From: Prosapia bicincta
Lineage: Eukaryota > Arthropoda > Insecta > Hemiptera > Cercopidae
DNA: 64,000 bases
NCBI GenBank assembly: GCA_036971475.1
Contig: JBAIZL010000005.1
Span: forward strand, 59,882,155 to 59,946,154
Direction of reading: 5' to 3'
Numbering within the stretch: position 1 is the stretch's first letter; every line of letters begins with the position of its first letter. Positions 57,701-64,000 of the stretch are shown here, piece by piece. The position numbers were made by a program, and so were the translations under genes. The notes under the pieces were generated by a model. That model ran no database searches, was not told the origin of the DNA, and saw nothing but the letters and a program-made list of their open reading frames with translations.

Positions 57701-60700
57701 GACGATAAGTTGATCAGTTAATCCCTAACTCATAACAACTTTATAAACATCATTTTTAAGGATCACTAAATTACAATTTAGTTATTTTACAAGTATATAA
57801 AAAAGTTAATTGAGTTCATGTTATTTCAAGTAGGTAAAATTAACCACATTACTTTCATGTTTGCATTTTAAAAACTTTTAATGCTTTTTTCATTTGGTCT
57901 TACCACTAAAGAAAGAAATATTTGTTATAACCAAATCTATCCTTACCAGACTCTATCTTAATATATTATAAAATACGTATATAAATTCTTGAATTTTATA
58001 GTCCATTACATTCGGTAATATATATAAATATTTGTTGATTCCATCTTCGCGTGAGCTACTAGTATATATATATATATATAATATAATATAATATTTTACG
58101 TTATCCATTGTTTTTCCGTTGCACTGACTTTATGCCATTACTTACAATAGTAATAATATAATATATATAAATAATGGTAACTATTTCCTTTCTTCATATA
58201 ATCAATATTGGCAAAAAGATTATACCTAGTGTTGCATTAATTTATCAGGAAATGCAATATGAAAAAAGTAAGTGTTGGCAAACAAAAAATCACCAATTTT
58301 GAAAAATGGTGATACAGAAGCCACCGCTTATTGTAATTATATTTATCAGGAGCATATTTGATAACAATAACCAACCTCTTAATCATGATGTACAGAAGTA
58401 CTGCATTGAACTCACTGTATTACGATCACAAGTGGTTACTAAATGATATGTAGGCCTAGCATTACAGTAAGTAATTTTAATCATATAACACTACAACTAC
58501 AATGTAATTCAAACATATGGAAATCATATAGTACAATTTATAACTAAGTCTTCTACTTGTTATATTTTGCGAGCTACATCCCATCAGATTATTTTATTCC
58601 ATTGTAGATTTTATTTTCAAACTAATTGAATTTAGCATATTTTTAAAAAAGTTATTGAATTACGTAAAAACTTCATGAGACAAAAAATGAAATAGTTAAA
58701 TCACATAAAATGCTTTCAAGTTTATTCATTTTTTCACAAAGAATTTCCTAATATGAGATTGTCTGTAAACTTCCAGTAAAATATTGTTCACAGATTGTTT
58801 TTATTCATGTTTTTTTAAATTGTCTGTTTTTTGTTGAATAAACTGGTGTTGAATCTCAAGAGCTTGGTGACCCTCCTGCTTAGAAAATGTGGTACACATT
58901 TCGGTATTTAATCCCCGTGCCTACATGTATGATTTTAGGGGAAAAAATTATACCGGCCGAAGCAGAAAATCATCAGGGATACGAAGGAAATAACGAAAAC
59001 TCTTGCTCAGGAAAATTATTACCATTTTATCAAATTAAAGTTGAGTAAAAAATTGAAATGAGGGTAGGCAATGTGCATTTTTACTACTAGCACTACATAT
59101 AGGGGATTTACATTTCGCATCACTGATGACTTTCTGCGTCGGCCGGTATAATTTTTTTCGCTAAAATCGTACACGTGGGCACGGTAAATAAATACCCACA
59201 TTTGTCATTATCGTCATCAGTATCTTCTTCTTTATATTTGCCATATTATGTAATTTACTTTTGCTTACAATCACAATCTTAGTCTAATTCTAATTACAGG
59301 AATACAATACAGAATGTAATAATTTACTTTTCCAAAATTCTCTACCAGGATTGTGAAGTGTTTAATCTAGCTTTCCTCACTTTCAACAAATACCCTATTC
59401 CATTAGGGTAATTATATAGACGTGCAACTACCGCTACGTGAATTTTTTTTTTTTGTGAATTTTTATTTCTGTTCTGATGTATTTTAATGTCCTGAACACA
59501 AATTTGACATTAGTTTTTGTCGCTAAGGCCTACTTAAGGCCAAATACGCTAAATAAGAACACGTTCATCATTTTCTACTTACCATTGCTGTAATTACGAG
59601 AATTTAGGACCACCTAAGATTAAAATTTAAAATTATTTTAATACACGTCCTAGGACAATATGCACAAGAATTTTTTTAATTTTATTCGGAAAGTTATTTT
59701 ATTATCAATTTAAAGTTGGGTAAAAAATTAAGTGCGGAGTAATTTGTGCATCGTATTGCGGAATGATACAGTGACGTCACAAAAGTAGTTGGTGTTTTAG
59801 GAATCTAAACTTTGGAAACATGCAGATTGCCAACCCCATCTTGAAGCTATATTGATAACTAATATTTTTGTTATTGCTAGGGAAGGTTAATTTTATATAG
59901 TCTATCTATATTGAAATATACCTATGAAGTATCCAGTCAGGATAAATTTGGTTGTAATTTTATACATTTAACCATTAGATTACAACCAAATCTATCCTGA
60001 CTGGACACTTTATAGGTATATTTTAATATAGATATATAGTAATGTATACAATTACAACCAATTTGTCCTAACTGGAGACTTTAAAAGTATATTTAAATTA
60101 ATATGCAGAAACCATAAAAATTATGCCAAAACGTTTCTCAAATATTTACACACATAAGTTATGAATGGAGATAGCGTGACGCCACTGTATCATTATGCGG
60201 ATGTTGCACAACTTACTACTATGCACTTAATTTCTTACCCAACTTTAAAATGATACAAAAATAACTACCCGTGTAAAATTTTTAAAAATTCTTGTGCATG
60301 TCATCCTAGGATGTGTTTTAGAAGAATTTTCTATTTTAATCTCAGGTGGTCCTAATTCTCGTAGTTACAGCAACGGTAAGTAGAAAATGATGAACGTATT
60401 CTTCTTCAAAGTATTTTTCTTAAATAGACCTCAGCGGCAAAAACTAATGTCAAATTCATATTCAGGACATGAAAATACATTAGAAAAAAAAATTGACGAA
60501 AATAGCGGTAGTAGTACGTCTATATAATTACCTCCGTTAGATTTGTGACAATGTTAACAAGGGAAAAATTGTGTTGCAGAATTTTATAATTTATAATTTT
60601 GTTTTGAGCATTGTGACTCCAGTATGAGTTTGTTTTGTTCTTGTATGACATTTTGCAAATTACAACAAAAAATAAATATGAAATGTCAAGTTTATAAAAC

Positions 60701-62958
60701 TTGATGTGTGTGTGTTTTGCCACACAATTTATTTATTTTTGAGACATTTTGCAAGTTAAAATACATCAAAAATTAAAATAAAACCCTAAAATTGCAAGGT
60801 TTTGAGGTACGCAATTAACATGTGATATGTGAATTTTTTATTTTGTAATGTCTGCACAACTTAAAAAAATGCTTACTGTGTTTCTATATAATTTGTTGGT
60901 AATTATTCCGGCGTGCGACTACAGCTATTTTCGTGAATTTTTTTTACTTTTCTTATGTATTTTTACGTCTTAGACACAAATCCAACATTATTTTTTGTCG
61001 CTGACGCCGTTTTTTAAAAATATACTTAAAAAACATAACCTAAACTAACCTTTATTGACGTACGACTAAAGCTATTTTCGTGAATTTGTTTATACTTTTC
61101 TTATGTATTTTCACGTTTTTACATATGTACGTTCCCTACATTTTTATGTATTTTTGTGAAAGTTACTTTATTTCACATTTTAAATGTTAGATTGTAATGA
61201 CATGTAGGCCTATAGCGTGAACCGAGCGTGCAGTTGCTACAGCGCACTGCACTACGTCTAGATCTGTAATTTTATACATTACTATATACCTACATTAAAA
61301 TATACCTACAAAGTATCCAGTCAGGTTAGATTTGGTAATAATTTTATTCAGAATTACTATCTATTTTTATTAAATTATAACCAAATCTATCCTGACTTGA
61401 TACTTCATAGGTATATTTTAATGTAGGTATATAGTAATGTTGTATAAAACTATAACTAAATCTATCCTGACTGATTACTTTGTATGTATATTTCAATATA
61501 GGTATATAGTAAAATTGAATATAATTATAACCAAATCTATCCTGACTGGATACTTCGTAGGTAATTCACGAAAATAGCGGTAGTCGCACGTCGGAATAGC
61601 GGTAGTAGCACATCTGAACTTACGTCAATAAAGGTTATGTTTTTTAAGTATATTTTAAAAAAACAGTGTCAGCGACAATTATTAATGTTGGATTCGTGTT
61701 TAGGACGTAAAAATAAATAAGAAAAGTAAAAACATTTCACGAAAATAGCGGTAGTCGCACGTCGGAATAATTACCAATTTGTTATTGCAACAGATTATAT
61801 GTAAAATGAAAATCGTAATTATGAAGATTTGGGAACTATATTAACATGGAAGTGAAAACATTTCCTAGCTTGTTGAAAAACAATATCGATATTTATTTTT
61901 TCATTAATGCTACAGAAAGTTATTTTTTAACAAATTTTAGTAGGGGCTATTAAACTATTAGCGGTCTGTACAACATCATATCTTTTGTGGCCTAGTGTCA
62001 CATAATCTCTATTTTCACCTTACGTGTTACTTTATGTTCTGTTTGGTTAGGTTAGTTTCCATTAATACATCCACCCCAAAATTATTTTTGTATATAAACA
62101 ATTGAAAAAACTACATCTTTATTTGTGTGTGGAATAGTGTATGTAAGTGTTTCCTTGACATCAGCTGACCAAAGATATTACTCCATGGAAGCAGACTCAG
62201 TATGGTGGAGTTTTTTTTTACACATGTATTATAGTTCCCTAAAATATATATTTATCACGACAATAACTATTAACTATTGTATGTTCTATTAAATAGTGTT
62301 TGATTTTATAAGGAAACGTATGTTGGTACGTTTAGGTTAGGTTTGTACTTTTAAAAAAATTAAGTACTACTTGTGGTTTGCGACTTTTGAAATATATTTA
62401 TTCTCATTTATAATGTACTTTTAAGAAATGTGTGTTGAGGAAAAAATCTAAAGTGACGGGGTAAATTTAATTTTTACCGGTTTTTTTTCACCTCTGTATT
62501 TTAAGGAAATACTTGCTACATCCTCAATGTTCTTTCTTGGAACAGCTACTGTAAACTGTGAATAAAATATTGAATAGCACAATAAAGTGATATTATTATT
62601 ATTATTATTATGAGTTTAAAATAAAAACAATTTTAAAAAAATAACCTCACCTCACATGGAGTCTGATTCAGTGAATCAGTGTCTCTATCACACACCTGAA
62701 TCATCTCCACATTATCTGCCACTACTTTGTTATTAAACTGTTTTAAATTTGTTCCTAAACGAATTCTTCCCAGATGAAGCATTTCTTGCTCTAGATAGAG
62801 TCGTAGTTCTTTAGCGCCTAATGTGCTGAAAAAAAACAAAATTGTAATTTAGGTTAATTGAGAGGAACCCAACAAAAAACGTGTTTGTAATTGAAAGATT
62901 ATAAAGCATACCTTTCCTGTTTTCTTAAAACTTCCACCTGAATAATGGGGTTTTTCAT
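38864..62958 (-). CDS. TRIP13: TRIP13/Pch2 AAA+ ATPase, complete seven-exon gene
   Basis: Hexameric AAA+ remodeller that unfolds HORMA-domain proteins (Mad2 with its adaptor p31comet, meiotic HORMADs), acting in the spindle checkpoint and in meiotic axis and crossover control. Exons on the minus strand: 62958-62912, 62825-62651, 56570-56361, 49353-49126, 41361-41017, 39413-39319, 39020-38864. Every intron is GT-AG and the phases match (2,0,0,0,0,2). The product is 418 residues, against about 430 for the human protein. Landmarks: NHWVLP and FHGLWDSL (exon 3), Walker [10 protein letters not shown] 175-183, Walker B VCVLIDE with D248 and E249, sensor 1 N295, arginine finger region FVDRAD (R307), sensor 2 GLSGR (R375). 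An in-frame TAA just upstream supports the start. The gene spans 24 kb because its introns are full of transposons. No disruption was seen in the coding sequence. Confidence 0.97.
39319..39413 (-). CDS. TRIP13: TRIP13 exon 6
   Basis: 95 nt from acceptor CTCTACTAG to donor GTAAAA, reading [12 protein letters not shown] then KSDIIQ plus two bases. Chosen because phase 0 in and phase 2 out join exons 5 and 7 exactly, and the L..I spacing before GLSGR matches the family. It is about 6 residues shorter than the human segment, so a missed microexon cannot be excluded. Confidence 0.8.
39455..39600 (-). mobile_element. PLE tail family B fragment in TRIP13 intron 5
   Basis: Carries CCACCACTAAGTGCAATG and GGTCACTTGACCATTGTCGA. 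Tail only. It starts about 40 bp upstream of TRIP13 exon 6. Confidence 0.75.
39680..39745. repeat. Paired ends of PLE tail family D
   Basis: TTTAAAACAACATAGGT faces its complement near 39710, between two short (TA)n tracts. Confidence 0.75.
39765..39982. repeat. Palindrome with spacer of about 15-20 bp
   Basis: Arms of about 100 bp (TATGTACTTAAACAAGAATC, GATAGTATCTCCATTATCGA, CCGGGGGTTGTAGT) face each other around 39872. No coding content. Resembles other paired-tail elements here. Confidence 0.88.
40215..40477. mobile_element. PLE tail family C, inverted pair
   Basis: The outer GGACTAGGAGACTGACAG end is present in both orientations, and the right arm retains AGACCACTGTGTGGTTGAAA. Bounded by (TA)n on both sides (40166-40211 and 40478-40520). 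Confidence 0.82.
41017..41361 (-). CDS. TRIP13: TRIP13 exon 5 (Walker B, sensor 1, Arg finger)
   Basis: 115 codons from acceptor TATATTTCAG to donor GTAAGT, both phase 0. Contains [43 protein letters not shown] and [12 protein letters not shown]. Confidence 0.98.
42141..43289 (-). mobile_element. Unclassified DNA transposon, copy 1
   Basis: Inverted ends CAGGGTGTCTAG and CTAGACACCCTG, flanked by the 5-bp direct repeat AATTA (42136-42140 and 43290-43294). The subterminal right side is rich in TTCCCTGACTTTTCC words. The minus strand retains a transposase middle piece: [13 protein letters not shown], then [19 protein letters not shown], then [13 protein letters not shown]. The last two look like the two Asp-bearing blocks of a DDE nuclease. 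1,149 bp; N and C termini are lost. The 5-bp duplication is not the usual 8 bp of hAT, so I leave the superfamily open. Confidence 0.88.
43545..44566 (-). mobile_element. Unclassified DNA transposon, copy 2
   Basis: Same ends as copy 1 (CAGGGTGTCTAG / CTAGACACCCTG), but flanked by the different 5-bp repeat TGATA (43540-43544 and 44567-44571). It is therefore a separate insertion. 1,022 bp with small internal deletions relative to copy 1, including in the frame (minus 44032-43613) and in the non-coding GC-rich right part. Confidence 0.9.
45035..45383. mobile_element. hAT-type MITE
   Basis: 8-bp target duplication CTCTATAG at 45027-45034 and 45384-45391. Ends CCTGGGTCTCTGACC and GGTTGGAGACCCTG are imperfect inverted repeats of the common hAT CAGGGTCTCCAACC terminus. 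349 bp, with a G run at 45290-45304. Confidence 0.88.
45392..46332. other. TRIP13 intron 4 sequence, nothing recognised
   Basis: Pyrimidine-rich patch at 45990-46200 gives a 90-codon plus frame with no recognisable content. No element ends found. Confidence 0.4.
46333..46553. repeat. Dispersed repeat R, copy 2 (left part), interrupted by piggyBac
   Basis: Reverse orientation relative to 26580-26892. The match resumes at 47606-47670 beyond the piggyBac remnant. Confidence 0.85.
46558..47605 (+). mobile_element. piggyBac remnant, copy 2
   Basis: Flanked by TTAA (46554-46557 and 47606-47609). Left end CCCTTAGCACTCG, right end CGAGCGCTAAAGG, with two changes from copy 1. It carries the same residual cysteine-rich C-terminal segment near 47320-47430, but its second Cys is changed (HYKTY where copy 1 has HCKTC), so it is more decayed. 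Confidence 0.93.
47671..48097. other. TRIP13 intron 4 sequence, nothing recognised
   Basis: AT-rich, no element ends or frames of note. Confidence 0.5.
48098..48315. repeat. Palindrome with GAAACGTGTC-type PLE tail ends
   Basis: Arms (CCTGCCAATCCTAGCA and complement) enclose an asymmetric centre. The right arm reads CTGATGGA, a short GG/CC stem, then GAAACGTGTCAGC, the hammerhead-like layout. Confidence 0.85.
48541..48765. repeat. Near-perfect palindrome
   Basis: Arms of about 100 bp (AAGTAGTGGACTC, AAACTAGTTTCAGCGACGAAG) face each other around 48653, giving the same peptide on both strands. The core holds CTACTACAGTGAGTAGTAG and GAGGAAGGCGACTTCGTCGC. Confidence 0.92.
49126..49353 (-). CDS. 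TRIP13: TRIP13 exon 4 (Walker A)
   Basis: 76 codons from acceptor TATATTTAG to donor GTAACA, phase 0 both ends. Reads [32 protein letters not shown] and [14 protein letters not shown]. Confidence 0.97.
49370..50229. other. TRIP13 intron 3 sequence, nothing recognised
   Basis: AT-rich intron sequence without supported elements. Confidence 0.5.
50240..50930 (-). mobile_element. PLE family A with GIY-YIG ORF and inverted tails
   Basis: The minus-strand family A tail lies at about 50290-50420 and an inverted tail at about 50830-50925, with the endonuclease frame between. RT absent. The tail carries CACTGATGAAGATTGCCCC on the left and CACTGACGAAGATCGCCAC on the right, so both hammerhead-like boxes have drifted. 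Confidence 0.85.
50466..50826 (-). CDS. PLE GIY-YIG endonuclease fragment, open frame
   Basis: About 120 codons from [10 protein letters not shown] to LNEQTQ and beyond. GIY-YIG core [18 protein letters not shown], then SFKQRVEEH (catalytic Arg region), HIKDTGHNY, and [10 protein letters not shown] (Glu region). The frame extends upstream only into the inverted tail, so its first codons there are not real protein. Confidence 0.82.
50931..52100. other. TRIP13 intron 3 sequence
   Basis: No gene. A patch near 51040-51320 has longer GC-containing words, but no terminal repeats or frame could be supported. Confidence 0.4.
52689..54703 (-). mobile_element. hAT-type element with BED finger and dimerisation-domain remnant
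   Basis: Inverted ends TAGGGATGGGCCGATTC and GAATCGGCCCATCCCTA, embedded in (TA)n so that an 8-bp duplication is consistent but uninformative. Subterminal arms are made of repeated GATTC/GAATC words. The minus strand carries a BED-like [16 protein letters not shown] (about 53690-53630). It then has a hAT C-terminal dimerisation piece, 53460-53155 ([30 protein letters not shown]). The catalytic core between them is deleted. Non-autonomous. Confidence 0.85.
54703..54760. repeat. (TA)n microsatellite
   Basis: Right half of the (TA)n tract into which the hAT element inserted (left half 52676-52688), followed by a PLE family C tail at 54774-54917. Confidence 0.93.
54774..54917 (-). mobile_element. 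PLE tail family C fragment
   Basis: From the GGACTAGGAGACTGACAG end to CACACAGTGGTCTTTGTCAA and AACACAAAAAGAAAT. Its partner tail piece is at 52625-52675, on the far side of the hAT insertion. Confidence 0.78.
56361..56570 (-). CDS. TRIP13: TRIP13 exon 3
   Basis: 70 codons from acceptor ATATTTTCAG to donor GTGAGT, both phase 0. Contains [14 protein letters not shown], then [19 protein letters not shown], a strongly conserved N-domain block of TRIP13. Confidence 0.97.
56712..57017. repeat. Palindrome of PLE tail family E in TRIP13 intron 2
   Basis: Arms of about 135 bp face each other near 56865, with CTGGCGGCTTTGGCTG and CTTCGTAAAAG words. The right arm reads ACTGTTTTGAAACGCGTCAG. Confidence 0.9.
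57018..58902. other. TRIP13 intron 2 sequence with small PLE tail scraps
   Basis: A family B scrap near 58090-58145 and the CGTGAGCTACTAG word near 58045, beside short (TA)n. Otherwise nothing recognised. Confidence 0.45.
58903..59196. repeat. Inverted-repeat element
   Basis: Arms of about 75-80 bp share TTATACCGGCCGA and CGTGC-TAC-TGTA-GATTTTAG in opposite orientation, with a spacer of about 130 bp. No coding content. The class is unclear. Confidence 0.75.
59407..60532. mobile_element. Long-inverted-repeat DNA element, GGTAATTAT family, copy 1
   Basis: Ends GGTAATTATATAGACGTGC and its complement. Flanks TCCATTAG (59399-59406) and TCCGTTAG (60533-60540) are an 8-bp target duplication with one change. 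The arms extend about 375 bp (shared ACTTACC-TTGCTGTAATTACG and GATGAACGTGTTCTTATTTA-type words). The centre holds repeats of ACCAAATCTATCCTGACTGG. 1,126 bp, non-coding. Confidence 0.88.
60898..61775. mobile_element. Long-inverted-repeat DNA element, GGTAATTAT family, copy 2
   Basis: Perfect 8-bp target duplication AATTTGTT (60890-60897 and 61776-61783). Ends GGTAATTATTCCGGCGTGCG / complement, arms about 210 bp. The centre (61280-61560) is several inverted and direct copies of ACCAAATCTATCCTGACTGG joined to AGGTATATAGTAATGT-like words, as in copy 1. Non-coding. Confidence 0.9.
61784..62630. other. TRIP13 intron 2 sequence, nothing recognised
   Basis: AT-rich, with a short ATT run at 62592-62611. 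Confidence 0.5.
62651..62825 (-). CDS. TRIP13: TRIP13 exon 2
   Basis: Acceptor TTTTTTTCAG, donor GAG|GTGAGG. It completes a split Ser codon with exon 1, then reads [16 protein letters not shown] to LNQTPCE, 58 codons. N-terminal substrate-recognition domain; this part is poorly conserved in the family. Confidence 0.9.
62912..62958 (-). CDS. TRIP13: TRIP13 exon 1, start codon
   Basis: ATG at 62958-62956, reading [15 protein letters not shown] plus two bases, donor AG|GTATGC. An in-frame TAA 12 bp upstream of the ATG rules out an N-terminal extension in this exon. PIIQVEVL resembles the VHVEVH segment at the family N-terminus. Confidence 0.88.
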
Positions 62959-63500
62959 GTTGAAAACTAATTAATACTATTTCACACAATATACTAAAAT
63001 TATAAACAGTTTAAATTATTACAGAGAATGCCTTAATACTTTTCACAGCTTGCCTAAATAAAAAAACTATTTTCGCGGTTTTAACTTGTCTAGACATAAT
63101 ACAGCCTTTTGAATTCCGTCCATGAATGTTCTATTTGTTAATATAAAATGATTAGATACAGTTATTATTAAATTATAGTTAATTTTTATTTAATTATACA
63201 TTCCATCTTAACTTTGATTCCATATGATATTTCATTCCATCTTAACTTGAGCTACAAGTATTACAATAAAGCACTTGAACATATATTGATATGTCATACT
63301 TTGCCTATAGTAGCACTTACTTTTTCAGTACATGTACTGAGAACGGCCGTTTATAAATGTACTAGCTTCAAAGGTAAATATTTTCATCTATCTACTACAC
63401 TTGTAATTACATTTATAATATTCACTTAAGAATATAAATATCTATTAAATAATATAATTTATGAAATTCAATTAAATTTAACTTTATTTCAGTTTAATTT
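62959..63500. promoter_or_regulatory. TRIP13: Upstream region of TRIP13
   Basis: The 5' flank of a minus-strand gene, so its promoter should be here. It is AT-rich, without a CpG island or a convincing TATA/initiator pair. A small PLE-like scrap (ATTCCATCTTAACTTGAGCTAC) is at 63234-63255. No divergent gene seen. Confidence 0.35.
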
Positions 63501-63509
63501 ACAACTAGT

Positions 63510-64000
63510 TGCTAATTCTTGAATTTTGTAGTCTATTACGTTCGGTGAAACTTATTAAAACTTTTACATTAGCTTATGACTCTCCGAACTTTAAATTTTG
63601 TAAATTTATTATTACTTACTGAGACAGAATGTTTTCAATTGCTCCGTGGTTCCGTAACACTCCGACATGACAAAAAACCTAACCAAACACAAAAACATAA
63701 CCAACAAAAACGTAAACAATGAAATTAAAGTCACTGCAAACATAAAACAAAAAGCTCAACTAAACAACATCACATTCATCAAAATAGACAAAGGCAACAA
63801 CAACACAGTAATTATTTATACAAACAGCCTAAATGACAAATTCAATCAATACATTATAAATAATAAAATAGTACAACTACATACAGACCAAACAGAGAAA
63901 TATCACAGAACCATCAAACAACTAATTAATACATCTAAATACATTATCAACAAAAACAACAAATCCCACCTAAAACAAATCCACCCTAAAGCACCTACTC
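63510..64000 (+). mobile_element. 5' part of a PLE running off the window edge
   Basis: Begins with a decayed family A tail (ACTTACTGAGACAGAATG, 63614-63631) and then a plus-strand RT N-terminus. The element continues beyond 64000. Confidence 0.85.
63667..64000 (+). CDS. PLE reverse transcriptase N-terminal region, partial
   Basis: 111 open codons from ATG (63667), with no stop before the window end. Reads MTKNLTKHKN, then ITFIKIDKGNNNTVIIYTNS and KYHRTIKQLIN. The conserved PLE block around K-x-DKG at the start of the RT is present (here KIDKG). It is the N-terminal block that the 6.4-kb copy has lost, though from a different family. Catalytic motifs would lie outside the window, so integrity cannot be judged. 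Confidence 0.8.
   Translation, partial: MTKNLTKHKNITNKNVNNEIKVTANIKQKAQLNNITFIKIDKGNNNTVIIYTNSLNDKFNQYIINNKIVQLHTDQTEKYHRTIKQLINTSKYIINKNNKSHLKQIHPKAPT

Overview
This is an AT-rich eukaryotic nuclear window, almost certainly from an insect. Two spliced genes can be reconstructed on the minus strand, and nearly everything else is transposable-element debris. An insect source is indicated by a gustatory-receptor gene ending in the family signature TYLLLLSQF-stop. The long introns and heavy load of Penelope-like elements (PLEs), hAT, piggyBac and pogo-type elements fit a large, repeat-rich genome. A hemipteroid is my guess for the order, but the sequence does not prove it.

Host genes. (1) TRIP13/Pch2, the AAA+ ATPase that remodels HORMA-domain proteins in the spindle checkpoint and meiosis, runs from 62958 (ATG) down to 38864 (stop). 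It has seven exons whose splice phases join exactly into a 418-residue protein with Walker A, Walker B, sensor 1, arginine-finger and sensor 2 residues all present. (2) The 3' five exons of a gustatory receptor lie at 18389-12023 (292 codons, all introns phase 0). Its N-terminal exon or exons were not found. One further open stretch (30005-30259) could be an exon of an unknown gene.

Layout. 1-4.1 kb: PLE tails and palindromes separated by (TA)n. 4.2-5.0 kb: 5'-truncated LINE with 13-bp target duplications. 6.4-10.5 kb: two PLE copies (one with RT plus GIY-YIG, one with inverted tails around a GIY-YIG ORF) and a 155-bp tandem array. 12-18.4 kb: gustatory receptor, with PLE tails and a decayed transposon ORF in its introns. 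18.8-20.9 kb: a second, different PLE pseudogene. 21.8-30 kb: a hAT element, an unidentified decayed coding tract, palindromes and a pogo-like MITE. 30-38.7 kb: few genes, a pogo-like MITE, the first piggyBac remnant. 38.9-63 kb: TRIP13, whose introns hold two unclassified DNA transposons, a hAT MITE, a second piggyBac remnant with its empty site visible elsewhere in the window, a three-layer nested transposon complex, and two long-inverted-repeat elements with 8-bp target duplications. 63.5-64 kb: start of another PLE running off the edge.

The most distinctive theme is the PLE tails. At least five sequence families occur mostly as head-to-head palindromes abutting (TA)n tracts, and most carry the same small architecture: an about 8-nt CTGATGA-like box, a hairpin, then GAAA. 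This resembles a hammerhead-ribozyme core but has an extra nucleotide before the hairpin.
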